From positions 3,451,837-3,515,836 of the forward strand of contig NZ_JRYR02000001.1 in the NCBI RefSeq assembly GCF_000807855.2: 64,000 nt of DNA, read 5' to 3'. Below the pieces are notes generated by a model. It searched no databases. It saw only the letters and a list, made by a program, of their open reading frames with translations, and was not told the DNA's origin. This DNA is from Flammeovirga pacifica. Its GTDB lineage: Bacteria; Bacteroidota; Bacteroidia; Cytophagales; Flammeovirgaceae. Every line of letters starts with the position of its first letter. Position 1 is the first letter of the stretch. Position numbers and translations under genes: made by a program. This document shows, in pieces, positions 44,862-54,000 of this stretch.

Positions 44862-46208
44862 TTAATTTTCTATCAATTCTTTAATAATATCACCAAAATA
44901 TGCCCCATATTCAGGCCCAACCCAGTTCATTTCTCTAATTTCGAAATTGGCAAGTGTATCATAATAGGCATCACATGTGATATATCCAACATAATTTCCA
45001 TTAAAGCTAGTCATCATAAAGTGCTCTTTTTTAGCATTTGCAATTTCATCATACTTATAATCGATAGCAATTTCTCCAGAAATATCTGAGGGAGCTGCAA
45101 ACCAATTGATGCCTCCTATTTTAAATAAAGTGATATCTCCTTCTAATCCTCCTGATGCAGATTTAAATACCCAATCTCTAACTTTAAGATGTTTTTCTAT
45201 TCTTACTTGTGAAGGACGAAAGTGTATAGGTGTTTTTTCTATTATAGTACTAACAATACTTTCAGTTGGTGTAGTATCCCAAATGTTCAATATTGAATCA
45301 GATAAAACTTTACCCATATTCTCTAATTTAGAAAAGCAGTCCTTATTATTATTAGGGTTGGCAGGGCCATGGCTTGCTACCATTCCAGCACAAAAAGCTG
45401 CAAAATCTATTTTATCAGATTTTTCTAAGTTTTTAACCCAAGCTCCTGGGTAATCACGAGAAAGAATCCAATAGTTCATTTCAATATTAGTTGGATGAGC
45501 ATTGTAGGTTACAATAGCAGCACTCTTATTATCTACTCTATTTATCTTTATTCCACGAATCGAGTTTTCTTTTCGTCCATTATGTACAATTCGATTGGTT
45601 ACCCATTCTGGGGATTGTGAATAGAGAAACCCAATACTTCCTTTCACTTTATTCTTTCTAGCATCTTTTAATGCTTCAAAAGCGGCATTTGTTATTTTCT
45701 GAGTGGCTTCTTCTGAATATTTTCCCATGGCAACATTTCCTAAAAGACTAGGATCAAAGCCTCCCATGCCATTGTGAGTATGGGTAGCAGAATACATAAT
45801 GTCATTACCTGTTAGCCCTATGGTCTTTAATTTCTCTTCTAATCTTTTTCTAACTTCAATTGGGAAAATCATTAAGTCTAATGTTAAAACAAAAGTTTCC
45901 CTAACCCCATCATCAAATGCAAAAGCACGAGCGTATAAAGAATCTCTTACCATTCTGTAAGGAGCTCTAAATCCATAACCTGCCACAGCCAATGGCACAC
46001 CTTTAGGTATTATGCACTGTGCAGACCAACCAATCTTTAATGTATCAACAGCATCTACCGATTTTTGAATTTTCTTAATGGTTTGATGTGTATTTTCTAA
46101 AGTTGTTTTGTATTCTTTTGTTGTATGAATCGGAGTACGATCAATTCTACCAATTAGCACTAACGCAATGGTGATGATAATGGCAATCGTAATTAATATT
46201 TTTTTCAC
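44862..46208 (-). CDS. neutral/alkaline ceramidase-family hydrolase, short
   Basis: 448 residues. N-terminal membrane anchor/signal (about 4-22, ILITIAIIITIALVLIG), then the neutral ceramidase N-domain pattern: IGWSAQCIIPKGVPLAVAGYGFR, YARAFAFDDGVRETFVLTLDLM, the zinc-binding block MYSATHTHNGMGGFDPSLLG (HTHxG), AAIVTYNAHPTNIEMN with the third zinc His, and FAAFCAGMVASHGPANPNN where ceramidases carry the nucleophile Ser (usually G(D/N)xSPN). The C-terminal beta domain of full ceramidases (650+ residues) is missing, so this is a catalytic-domain-only relative. It would hydrolyse N-acyl sphingoid or other amide lipids; in this phylum sphingolipid- or sulfonolipid-like substrates are conceivable. 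Periplasmic or outer-membrane facing. Single gene. Confidence 0.83.
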   Translation of the reverse strand: MKKILITIAIIITIALVLIGRIDRTPIHTTKEYKTTLENTHQTIKKIQKSVDAVDTLKIGWSAQCIIPKGVPLAVAGYGFRAPYRMVRDSLYARAFAFDDGVRETFVLTLDLMIFPIEVRKRLEEKLKTIGLTGNDIMYSATHTHNGMGGFDPSLLGNVAMGKYSEEATQKITNAAFEALKDARKNKVKGSIGFLYSQSPEWVTNRIVHNGRKENSIRGIKINRVDNKSAAIVTYNAHPTNIEMNYWILSRDYPGAWVKNLEKSDKIDFAAFCAGMVASHGPANPNNNKDCFSKLENMGKVLSDSILNIWDTTPTESIVSTIIEKTPIHFRPSQVRIEKHLKVRDWVFKSASGGLEGDITLFKIGGINWFAAPSDISGEIAIDYKYDEIANAKKEHFMMTSFNGNYVGYITCDAYYDTLANFEIREMNWVGPEYGAYFGDIIKELIEN

Positions 46209-46435
46209 TTAAGAAAGGCTTATCTAGAGTTGGTGAAAGGAAAGAATGGTGAATAACTATATACCTAATTTAAAGAAAAATATGCCCTTTTAGTTAAATA
46301 CCATTGATATTTTCAAATGTACAGAAATAATTATTTTCAATACTGTTTTGTATCACAAATTTATGATACAACGAAGAATAGAATTTTTTTCAGAAAATAT
46401 TTTATCAATGTATTCTGAATTGATAAAATTAGATA

Positions 46436-46443
46436 TATATTTG
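46436..46443 (+). promoter_or_regulatory. -7 promoter box before DUF4136 lipoprotein gene
   Basis: TATATTTG (TAnnTTTG consensus) 41 bases before the ATG at 46484; no convincing -33 partner. Confidence 0.4.
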
Positions 46444-46483
46444 CGAATATTAACATTTACTACAAAAAACTCATTTTTTAATC

Positions 46484-47164
46484 ATGAAAACGCTTATTTT
46501 AAAAGTAACAGCATTTGTATTTGCTGTTGCAATTCTACAAAGCTGTTATCCGGGAGGAGCTGAGTATACAAGTGATTTAGATATTGCTGTATCACAGTTT
46601 TCTTCAAAAGAAGACTTAAACAGTTATGAAACCTACTATTTAGTAGAAGATTCAATGGCCATTGTGGGTATTGGAACTGACAATGTACTTTCTGATGCAG
46701 AACAACAAGTTGTGATCAGAAGAACAGATAGTTTACTTCAAAACCAATTAGGTTTAACTAAAGTAACAGATCCTACTCAAGAAAATCCAACTCATCTGTT
46801 TATTCAGCTTTCACAAATTGCAATTCAGGCTACAGGTGTATCTTGGCAACCTCCATATTGGCCAGGTTACCCAGGTTACCCAGGATGGGGTTACCCAGGT
46901 TATCCAGGCTACCCAGGTTACCCAGGGTATGGTGGAGGATATTCGTATTACTCTTATAGTAATGGTACTATTCTTATTGATTTTGTTGACGTAAGCAAAA
47001 CTATTGCTGAAAACGAAGGCAAGGAAGATTATAATTTAATTCTTGGATGGCAAGGTGGTTTGAATTCTGTATTGTCTAGAGCAAACAGTGTTCAATTAAT
47101 CAACGAAGGAATTGAAGTATTGTTTGATCAATACAAAGCCGCAAAAGCAGGAACTGAGAACTAA
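46484..47164 (+). CDS. DUF4136 lipoprotein with PGYP repeats
   Basis: 226 residues. Lipoprotein signal MKTLILKVTAFVFAVAILQSC (Cys21). Mature N-part matches DUF4136 (DLDIAVSQFSSKEDLNSYETYYLVEDS, IRRTDSLLQNQLGLTKVTD, HLFIQLSQI). An insertion around residues 122-160 is WQPPYWPGYPGYPGWGYPGY continuing as PGYP/GYGGGY repeats, encoded by a near-exact tandem array (46862-46929), then the ending TILIDFVDVSKTIAENEGKEDYNLILGWQGGLNSVL. DUF4136 is a small outer-membrane-associated lipoprotein domain of unknown function. It is followed after 26 bp by an outer-membrane beta-barrel gene in the same direction, so the two probably form one unit. Confidence 0.87.
   Translation: MKTLILKVTAFVFAVAILQSCYPGGAEYTSDLDIAVSQFSSKEDLNSYETYYLVEDSMAIVGIGTDNVLSDAEQQVVIRRTDSLLQNQLGLTKVTDPTQENPTHLFIQLSQIAIQATGVSWQPPYWPGYPGYPGWGYPGYPGYPGYPGYGGGYSYYSYSNGTILIDFVDVSKTIAENEGKEDYNLILGWQGGLNSVLSRANSVQLINEGIEVLFDQYKAAKAGTEN
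46862..46929. repeat. tandem 9-bp repeat encoding Pro-Gly-Tyr
   Basis: Units of CCAGGTTAC and close variants repeat in frame inside the DUF4136 gene, coding PGY(P). Such arrays are prone to slip by whole units, changing length without breaking the frame. Confidence 0.8.
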
Positions 47165-47190
47165 GAAATCATTATCAAAAAGAAATTATC

Positions 47191-47769
47191 ATGAAAAAAT
47201 TTATAGTATCCTTAATTTTTGCATTAGTAGGATATACAGCTTCAGCACAAACAGAATTTATGATCACTTACCAAATGGGTATGCCTGTAGGTGAAACAAG
47301 TGATTATATTGGCGCTTTTAGCGGTAGAGGTATGGGTCTTGAATGGAGACATCATTTAACTACTACACCTGTTTCTTTCGGTTTCTCTGTAAACTGGAAT
47401 GTTTTATATGAAAAAACAGAAGATCGTTACATCGGAGACGGTGTTATTGCAGACGGTAAACAATATCGTAATATGAACATTGTTCCAATTTTGGCACATG
47501 CTCATTATTACTTTAATCAAGATGGTATCATGAATCCATACATAGGTGTTGGTGTAGGTACATACTACATTAATCAAAGAACCGAGTTTGGTCAATGGGC
47601 TATTATTGAAAAGAACTGGCACTTTGGATTAGCTCCTGAGATAGGTGTAATCGCAGACGTAAGCTCTTCTTTAAATATGCTGTTTAGTGTAAGATATAAT
47701 CATGCATTCAAAGCAGGAAACTCAACAGACCATTCTTATGTTGGATTCAACATTGGTTTAGTTTACTAA
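47191..47769 (+). CDS. outer-membrane beta-barrel protein
   Basis: 192 residues, signal peptide MKKFIVSLIFALVGYTASAQ. Alternating amphipathic strands with an OMP_b-brl-like layout: MGMPVGETSDYIGAFSGRGMGLEWRHH, FGFSVNWNVLYEK, NIVPILAHAHYYFN, NPYIGVGVGTYYI, FGLAPEIGVIADVS, MLFSVRYNHAF and a C-terminal aromatic VGFNIGLVY. An 8-stranded outer-membrane barrel is likely, function unknown. It lies 26 bp after the DUF4136 lipoprotein and before a Spy/CpxP-like gene, all in the same direction, suggesting an envelope operon (inference). Confidence 0.87.
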   Translation: MKKFIVSLIFALVGYTASAQTEFMITYQMGMPVGETSDYIGAFSGRGMGLEWRHHLTTTPVSFGFSVNWNVLYEKTEDRYIGDGVIADGKQYRNMNIVPILAHAHYYFNQDGIMNPYIGVGVGTYYINQRTEFGQWAIIEKNWHFGLAPEIGVIADVSSSLNMLFSVRYNHAFKAGNSTDHSYVGFNIGLVY

Positions 47770-47839
47770 TTAATTAAAAGAACATATAGATCATCCTGAG
47801 ACTTTCAAACATAGTATCAGGATGTATTTTTTTGATATT

Positions 47840-48304
47840 ATGAAAAAGTTAATCACCCTTATTACTCTAGTATTTGTTGCTTCTTTCGCAACTCAAGCTC
47901 AAAATGTTGATGCTGAAACGATCAAAACGGTAATCAAAACAGAAAAAAGAATTTTCTTTACTGAAAATATGAACCTTTCTTTAGACGAGGCTGGTACGTT
48001 TTGGGAGTTATATGATGCTTATGAATTAGAGTCATCAGAATTGGTTAGAGAAAGAACGGCCTTATTCAAAGAGTTGATTAATGACACAGATGGCATTACT
48101 GACGAGGAAGCTACTCAGATAGTAGATAATACGTTAGCCATTCAAGCAAAAAATTTGAAGTTAAAGAAAAAGCACATCAAATTGATGAAGAAAAAGCTTT
48201 CTCCTAAAACAGTGGCTCGTTTTGTTCAATTAAATGAGTTAGTGAATAACTTCTTGAAGACTCAGATTTTAGCAGAGCTACCAATTATTACTCAAGATAA
48301 ATAG
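47840..48304 (+). CDS. Spy/CpxP-like periplasmic protein
   Basis: 154 residues from ATG 47840 (MKKLITLITLVFVASFATQAQ signal peptide); an ATG 18 bases upstream (47822) adds six residues ahead of a normal signal and is rejected. The mature protein is almost wholly helical and charged (LKLKKKHIKLMKKKLSPKTVARFVQLNELVNNFLKTQILAEL), with the pattern of Spy/CpxP-type proteins and of the small predicted envelope sensors that accompany ECF sigma factors in Bacteroidota. Likely a periplasmic chaperone or stress-sensing protein. Follows the outer-membrane barrel gene and ends at a strong terminator. Confidence 0.78.
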   Translation: MKKLITLITLVFVASFATQAQNVDAETIKTVIKTEKRIFFTENMNLSLDEAGTFWELYDAYELESSELVRERTALFKELINDTDGITDEEATQIVDNTLAIQAKNLKLKKKHIKLMKKKLSPKTVARFVQLNELVNNFLKTQILAELPIITQDK

Positions 48305-48362
48305 TAAGATTTCAATTCTTCTATTTTTATTGTGTAATAAAAATCACATTGGATATATTGTT

Positions 48363-48390
48363 AACCCCTACTTTTGTAGGGGTTTTTTTT
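48363..48390 (+). terminator. terminator after Spy/CpxP-like gene
   Basis: Stem AACCCCTAC / GTAGGGGTT with loop TTTT, then a T-run. Confidence 0.92.
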
Positions 48391-48464
48391 ATTGCTCAAA
48401 TTGTCAGTGATAAACATATTCAACCACTAAATAAGCATAACTCATTCTATTAATTAAAAATCAT

Positions 48465-49040
48465 ATGAAAGAGAAAGTGATAAAAGAGTTGAAGTCTTGG
48501 GGTGTTATTCTAATCATTTTTGGAGGACTTTACATAACAGGTTTACATACAGAAGTATTTGGGTTTCTTCAAAGAATATTAGTATCCACAGGAATTGTGA
48601 ATGCGGATACTGAAGTAGAACACCTTGGTTATACAGATTATAAATGGCAGGTGGCAGAATTTAAGTCTGGAGAAAAAATCAACTTTGATGAATTTAAAGG
48701 AAAAACGGTGTTTTTAAATATATGGGCTTCTTGGTGTCCACCTTGTATTGCAGAGATGCCGAGCATAGAAGGGTTGTATCAAAAACTAAAAGATAAAGAT
48801 GATGTAGTTTTTGTAATATTGAATGTTGATGAAGATAAAAGTAAAGCAGAGAAATTTCTAAAAAGAAAGGATTTTTCATTTCCAGTTTACAGTAGAAATG
48901 CACCTACTCCACCCATTTTCCAAAGTCGAAGTATTCCAACGACTTTTGTGATCAATAAAGAAGGAGAAATTATTTTTAAACATACGGGGTTAGCGAATTA
49001 CGATACTGATGATTTTGTCAAGATGCTGTCATCTAATTGA
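48465..49040 (+). CDS. TlpA-like thiol:disulfide oxidoreductase
   Basis: 191 residues. One N-terminal membrane anchor (WGVILIIFGGLYITGL, about 12-27), then a thioredoxin fold with LNIWASWCPPCIAEMPSIEGL; the CPPC redox pair is at residues 91-94, and cis-proline is in RSIPTTFVINKEGEIIFKHTG. Such proteins reduce disulfides in the periplasm, for example of apocytochromes or surface proteins. It is the upstream neighbour of rpoB in the same direction, but 210 bp separate them and rpoB has its own -7-type box. A thiol-redox role for this gene is well supported; its target is not. Confidence 0.9.
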   Translation: MKEKVIKELKSWGVILIIFGGLYITGLHTEVFGFLQRILVSTGIVNADTEVEHLGYTDYKWQVAEFKSGEKINFDEFKGKTVFLNIWASWCPPCIAEMPSIEGLYQKLKDKDDVVFVILNVDEDKSKAEKFLKRKDFSFPVYSRNAPTPPIFQSRSIPTTFVINKEGEIIFKHTGLANYDTDDFVKMLSSN

Positions 49041-49111
49041 GTTTATTTCACTTATTTGAAATTATTCATAAAACTAATAGGGCAAAAGGTATGACTTTAG
49101 TAACTTTTATC

Positions 49112-49119
49112 TATATTTG
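49112..49119 (+). promoter_or_regulatory. -7 promoter box before rpoB
   Basis: TATATTTG matches TAnnTTTG, about 132 bases before the rpoB start, leaving a long leader. No clear -33 element at the usual spacing. Confidence 0.5.
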
Positions 49120-49196
49120 CAAGTTGCATGTAAAATATATTCTTTTAATTGCGAAAGAAGACACTTTTACAAGCAAGTAAAATACATTTTGCGCCC

Positions 49197-49244
49197 CTGT
49201 TACAAGGGTTATATACGGCTTTTTATAACCGCTTTTTGTAACAG
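49197..49244 (+). promoter_or_regulatory. nested hairpin in the rpoB leader
   Basis: Outer arms CTGTTACAA / TTGTAACAG (49197-49205, 49236-49244) enclose inner arms GGTTATA / TATAACC (49207-49213, 49224-49230). The structure ends 6 bases before the TTG start codon, so it may gate translation initiation. No U-tract, so not a terminator. Confidence 0.6.
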
Positions 49245-49250
49245 ATAGTT

Positions 49251-52200
49251 TTGAAACTTAAAAAGAAAACCACCTTGGCAACATTCAAGAACGGTAGAAA
49301 GAATTTTGCGAAAGCAAAAAGGGTTCTAGATTATCCAGATTTTCTAGACGTACAGTTTAAGTCATTCCATAACTTCTTCCAAATCGATACTCCTCCGGAG
49401 TTGAGAGAAGATGAAGGTTTGTACAAAGTATTCATGGAGAACTTCCCGATTACGGATTCTCGTGAAAACTTCTTATTGGAATTCATCGATTACACTATTG
49501 ATCCTCCGAAATATACGGTAGATGAGTGTGTAGAAAGAGGTTTGACTTTCAGTGTGCCTTTAAAAGCAAAATTGAAGCTTTCGTGTAGCGATGAAGATAA
49601 TGAGGATTTTGAAACCATTGAACAAGATGTGTTCTTAGGTAATATTCCTTATATGACAAGAAGAGGATCATTTGTAGTAAATGGAGCAGAGCGTGTAATC
49701 GTTTCTCAGCTTCACAGATCTCCTGGTGTTTTCTTTGCACAGTCAAAACACACAAACGGTACTAAACTTTACTCTGCTAGAGTAATTCCTTTCAAAGGAT
49801 CATGGATCGAATTTGCAACTGACGTTAATAACGTGATGTATGCTTATATCGACCGTAAGAAAAAATTCCCAGTAACAATGCTTCTTCGTTCGATCGGTTA
49901 TGGATCGGATAAGGATATCTTAGATTTATTCGGTTTATCTGAAGAAATCTCAGTATCTAAAGAGAACTTAGCTTCTCTAGAGAACAGAACATTGGCTGCA
50001 CGTGTATTAAAAACATGGACAGAGGACTTCGTAGATGAAGATACTGGTGAAGTAGTATCAATCGATCGTAACGATGTAATCTTAGAGCGTGACCATATTA
50101 TCTCAGAAGAAGATCTTGAAATGATCGAAGATTCTGGAGTAAGTGCTGTTATCGTTCATAGAAAAGATATCAACATCAACGATTTCCGTATCATTTTCGA
50201 TACGTTATCAAAAGATAATTCAAACTCAGAGAAAGAAGCGGTACACCAAATCTACCGTCAACTTCGTAACACTGAGGCTCCTGATGATCAGACTGCACGT
50301 GACATCATCCAAAACTTGTTCTTCTCTGATAAACGTTATGACTTAGGTGAAGTTGGTAGATACAAACTTAACCGTAAGTTGAAGTCAGAGACAAGCATGG
50401 ATATCCGTGTGCTGACAAAAGAAGATATTGTCAAAATCATCAAGCACTTGATCCACTTGATCAACTCTAAAGCTGTTGTAGATGATATTGACCACTTGTC
50501 AAACCGTCGTATCCGTACGGTGGGTGAGCAACTTTACTCTCAATTTGGAGTAGGTTTAGCTCGTATGGCTCGTACTATTAAAGAGCGTATGAACGTTCGT
50601 GATAACGAAGACTTTAAACCAGTTGACTTGGTGAATGCTCGTACGTTATCATCTGTAATTAACTCGTTCTTCGGTACCAACCAGCTATCACAGTTCATGG
50701 ACCAAACTAACCCTCTTGCAGAGGTAACGCATAAGCGTCGTATCTCAGCATTAGGACCAGGTGGTCTATCAAGAGAGCGTGCAGGTTTCGAGGTTCGTGA
50801 CGTTCACTACACTCACTATGGTCGTCTTTGTACTATTGAGACACCAGAAGGTCCAAACATTGGTTTGATTTCGTCATTGACAGTATATGCGAAAGTAAAC
50901 AGTATGGGCTTCATCGAAACTCCTTACCGTAAAGTAACTGACGGTGTTGTAGATATTGAAGATGCTAACGTAACTTATATCTCTGCAGAGGAAGAAGATG
51001 AGAAGTTTATCGCACAAGCGAAAACTGATTTAGATGAAAACAATCGTTTTGAAGAAGAATTAGTGAAGGTACGTTACGAAGGTGACTTCCCTCTTAAAAC
51101 TCCTGAAGAAATTGATTATATGGACGTTGCTCCAAACCAAATTGTATCGATTGCAGCCTCAATGATTCCTTTCTTGGAGCATGATGATGCCAACCGTGCA
51201 TTGATGGGATCAAACATGCAGCGTCAAGCAGTGCCATTATTGAAGCCTGAAGCTCCAATCGTAGGTACTGGTTTGGAAAGAAACGTAGCTATTGACTCTC
51301 GTACAGTTGTTCTTGCTGAAAAGGATGGTGTAATTGATACAGTAGATGCGAATTCAATCAACGTTCGTTATGACCATACTGATGATCAGTGGTTAGCTTC
51401 ATTCGAATCAGAAGTGAAGAGCCATAACTTGATCAAGTTCCGTAGAACGAACCAAGATACTTGTATGAACATGCGTCCTATCGTGAAGAAAGGGCAGCGT
51501 GTGAAGAAAGGTGATGTTCTTTCTGAAGGTTATTCTACTGAAAATGGCGAATTGGCAATTGGTAAGAACTTACTAGTAGCCTTCATGCCTTGGCAAGGTT
51601 ATAACTTTGAGGATGCTATCGTAATCTCTGAGCGTGTTGTACGTAATGATGTTTATACTTCATTGCACATTGTAGAGCATGAATTAGAAGTACGTGACAC
51701 TAAACGTGGTGAGGAAGAATTAACTTCTGAAATTCCTAACGTTGGTGAGGATGCAGTGAAAAACTTGGACGAAAACGGTATTATCCGTGTTGGTTCTCGT
51801 GTACGTCCTGGCGATATCCTTATTGGTAAGATTACTCCTAAAGGAGAATCAGATCCAACTCCAGAAGAAAAATTATTACGTGCAATCTTTGGTGATAAAG
51901 CAGGTGATGTAAAAGATGCATCATTAAAAGCTTCTCCATCGTTGATTGGTACAGTAATCGATACACGTTTGTTCGCTCGTCCTAAGAAAGACAAAGACTT
52001 ACGTGCTAAGGCTAAGAAAGAAGTTGAGTTATTGAAAAAACAATACTCTCGCGACTTGAAAGGCTTAGAAAATAGAATGATGTCTAAATTGATTGAACTT
52101 CTTGACGGTTTAACTTGTCAAGGTGTGAAACATAAATTTGGACAAGAGGTAATGAGTGCAGGAGTAACTTTCTCTGAAGCAAATATCTCTGAAAACATCT

Positions 52201-53147
52201 TCCCTGGTGAAAATCCATTCCGTGATGACTCATCTTATGCAGTTTCTGAAGAAGCAAACCTTTTAGGTGACCTTATTCTTGATAACTGGACTGATGATGC
52301 TCGTGTTAACGAATTGGTTAGATCTACAGTGAAGAACTATGTAAACGCTCGTAACGAAGTAACAGGTTTCTTCAAGCGTGATAGATTTACATTAGAAGTG
52401 GGTGATGAATTACCAACAGGTATCGTTAAGCTTGCTAAAGTTTATATCGCTAAGCGTCGTAAATTGAAAGTAGGTGATAAGATGGCCGGTCGTCACGGTA
52501 ACAAAGGTGTTGTTGCTAAGATCGTTCCTGAAGAGGATATGCCATTCCTAGAAGACGGTACTCCAATGGATATCTGTTTGAACCCACTAGGTGTACCTTC
52601 TCGTATGAACATTGGTCAGATTTACGAAACAGTTCTTGGATGGGCTGGTTTGAAAATGGGTAGAAAATATGCCACTCCAATTTTTGATGGTGCTTCTGAA
52701 GAAGAAGTAGTAGCAGAATTGAAAGAGGCAGGTCTTCCTGATTATGGTCGTGCTCAATTATACGATGGTTTAACAGGTGAGCCATTCCACCAAAGAGTTT
52801 CTGTTGGTGTAATGTACATGCTGAAACTAGGTCACTTAGTAGATGACAAAATGCACGCTCGTTCTATTGGACCTTACTCGTTGATTACTCAACAACCTCT
52901 AGGTGGTAAGGCACAATTTGGTGGTCAGCGTTTCGGTGAGATGGAAGTTTGGGCATTAGAGGCATTCGGTGCAGCTAATGTACTTCGTGAAATCTTAACT
53001 GTGAAGTCTGATGACGTTCAAGGACGTGCTAAAGCATATGAGGCAATTGTTAAAGGAGACAATATGCCTAACCCGAACGTTCCAGAATCATTCAACGTAT
53101 TGGTTCATGAACTTCGTGGTCTTGCTCTAGAAATTACACTTCAGTAA
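49251..53147 (+). CDS. rpoB: DNA-directed RNA polymerase subunit beta, free-standing
   Basis: 1298 residues. The start is TTG 49251, since a stop lies in frame 10 bases upstream and no ATG precedes the conserved [24 protein letters not shown] block. RpoB forms half of the polymerase active centre. Seen: the rifampicin region [47 protein letters not shown] with the usual sensitive residues (Asp, His, Ser in place), [58 protein letters not shown], and the C-terminal clamp [27 protein letters not shown]. Arg codons are mainly CGT as expected for a highly expressed gene. No rpoC, rplJ or rplL adjoins it and a strong terminator follows, so it is a monocistronic rpoB. Rifampicin sensitivity follows from motif residues (inference). 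Confidence 0.96.
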   Translation: MKLKKKTTLATFKNGRKNFAKAKRVLDYPDFLDVQFKSFHNFFQIDTPPELREDEGLYKVFMENFPITDSRENFLLEFIDYTIDPPKYTVDECVERGLTFSVPLKAKLKLSCSDEDNEDFETIEQDVFLGNIPYMTRRGSFVVNGAERVIVSQLHRSPGVFFAQSKHTNGTKLYSARVIPFKGSWIEFATDVNNVMYAYIDRKKKFPVTMLLRSIGYGSDKDILDLFGLSEEISVSKENLASLENRTLAARVLKTWTEDFVDEDTGEVVSIDRNDVILERDHIISEEDLEMIEDSGVSAVIVHRKDININDFRIIFDTLSKDNSNSEKEAVHQIYRQLRNTEAPDDQTARDIIQNLFFSDKRYDLGEVGRYKLNRKLKSETSMDIRVLTKEDIVKIIKHLIHLINSKAVVDDIDHLSNRRIRTVGEQLYSQFGVGLARMARTIKERMNVRDNEDFKPVDLVNARTLSSVINSFFGTNQLSQFMDQTNPLAEVTHKRRISALGPGGLSRERAGFEVRDVHYTHYGRLCTIETPEGPNIGLISSLTVYAKVNSMGFIETPYRKVTDGVVDIEDANVTYISAEEEDEKFIAQAKTDLDENNRFEEELVKVRYEGDFPLKTPEEIDYMDVAPNQIVSIAASMIPFLEHDDANRALMGSNMQRQAVPLLKPEAPIVGTGLERNVAIDSRTVVLAEKDGVIDTVDANSINVRYDHTDDQWLASFESEVKSHNLIKFRRTNQDTCMNMRPIVKKGQRVKKGDVLSEGYSTENGELAIGKNLLVAFMPWQGYNFEDAIVISERVVRNDVYTSLHIVEHELEVRDTKRGEEELTSEIPNVGEDAVKNLDENGIIRVGSRVRPGDILIGKITPKGESDPTPEEKLLRAIFGDKAGDVKDASLKASPSLIGTVIDTRLFARPKKDKDLRAKAKKEVELLKKQYSRDLKGLENRMMSKLIELLDGLTCQGVKHKFGQEVMSAGVTFSEANISENIFPGENPFRDDSSYAVSEEANLLGDLILDNWTDDARVNELVRSTVKNYVNARNEVTGFFKRDRFTLEVGDELPTGIVKLAKVYIAKRRKLKVGDKMAGRHGNKGVVAKIVPEEDMPFLEDGTPMDICLNPLGVPSRMNIGQIYETVLGWAGLKMGRKYATPIFDGASEEEVVAELKEAGLPDYGRAQLYDGLTGEPFHQRVSVGVMYMLKLGHLVDDKMHARSIGPYSLITQQPLGGKAQFGGQRFGEMEVWALEAFGAANVLREILTVKSDDVQGRAKAYEAIVKGDNMPNPNVPESFNVLVHELRGLALEITLQ

Positions 53148-53189
53148 GCTCTGAGCTCAAGACAAGACTAATAAAGCCAAAATGTATAT

Positions 53190-53220
53190 ACCTGTGGGAA
53201 GTAATTCCCACAGGTTTTTT
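53190..53220 (+). terminator. strong rpoB terminator
   Basis: Perfect 11-bp stem ACCTGTGGGAA / TTCCCACAGGT around GTAA, followed by TTTTTT. It ends the rpoB unit without an rpoC. The gap to 53500 holds a small GCGTT/AACGC hairpin (53401-53415) and AT-rich sequence, no gene. Confidence 0.93.
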
Positions 53221-53500
53221 GCATTTAAAATGTGATTGATATTTTTCTTACTTATTTGATATAGTATTATACTTTTTATTATTCCATAATTTTGATGTTC
53301 ATCTTATTAATTATGGTGTTTTAATAGAATAAATCCATTCTTTAAGTATTAAAAACGATATATTTTTGATATTAAATCAGTTCATTTATTAAATTGCGAA
53401 GCGTTTTTTTAACGCATTTAAAAAGTCAATCATTACCAGATTATTTCAAACAATTTTTGGGGTAATCTGATTATAAATCATAAATAATCATCATTATAAT

Positions 53501-53941
53501 ATGAATTTAAAAGATATTGCTTCAATTGCAGGTAAACCGGGTTTATATAAAGTATTAAAGCCATCACGTACAGGTGTAATTGTTGAAACTTTAGAGGCTA
53601 AGCCTAAGAAGACAATTGTAAGTGCAAGCCAAAGAATCTCTATCTTAAAAGAGATCTCTATGTATGTAACAGGTCAAGCAGAAGAGTCTGTTCCTTTAGA
53701 GGAAGTATTTGTTGCCGTAAAAGAAAAATTCGGTATCAATAAATTGGATGTAGATACAAAATCTGAAGAATCTTTAGAAGATTTTATTTTTGCTGTACTT
53801 CCAAGCTGGGATTCTGACAGAATTTATACTTCTGATATCAAGAAATTAGTTACTTGGTACAATAAGATTACAGAATTCTATCCTGAAGCTTTAGAAGATA
53901 AGAAAGAAGACGAGGAAGCATCTGAAGAAGCTGCTGAATAA
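53501..53941 (+). CDS. DUF5606 family protein
   Basis: 146 residues. The N-terminal half NLKDIASIAGKPGLYKVLKPSRTGVIVETLEAKPKKTIVSASQRISILKEISMY follows the DUF5606 domain of Bacteroidota, then PSWDSDRIYTSDIKKLVTWYNKI and an acidic Glu-rich tail (EDKKEDEEASEEAAE). No catalytic motif, no signal: a small cytoplasmic protein of unknown function, perhaps nucleic-acid or ribosome associated (speculative). It lies 353 bp downstream of rpoB with its own start region and a strong terminator. Confidence 0.88.
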   Translation: MNLKDIASIAGKPGLYKVLKPSRTGVIVETLEAKPKKTIVSASQRISILKEISMYVTGQAEESVPLEEVFVAVKEKFGINKLDVDTKSEESLEDFIFAVLPSWDSDRIYTSDIKKLVTWYNKITEFYPEALEDKKEDEEASEEAAE

Positions 53942-53965
53942 TCGTAGTCAAAACTTTCAAAAAAG

Positions 53966-54000
53966 GGTTAATTCATACTTATATGAATTAACCTTTTTTT
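53966..54000 (+). terminator. terminator after DUF5606 gene
   Basis: 12-bp stem GGTTAATTCATA / TATGAATTAACC with a 4-base loop, then a T-run to 54000. Confidence 0.92.

Noticed and set aside
46348-46563. ORF upstream of the DUF4136 gene
   Set aside because: It overlaps the lipoprotein signal region in another frame and its composition is that of AT-rich promoter sequence.
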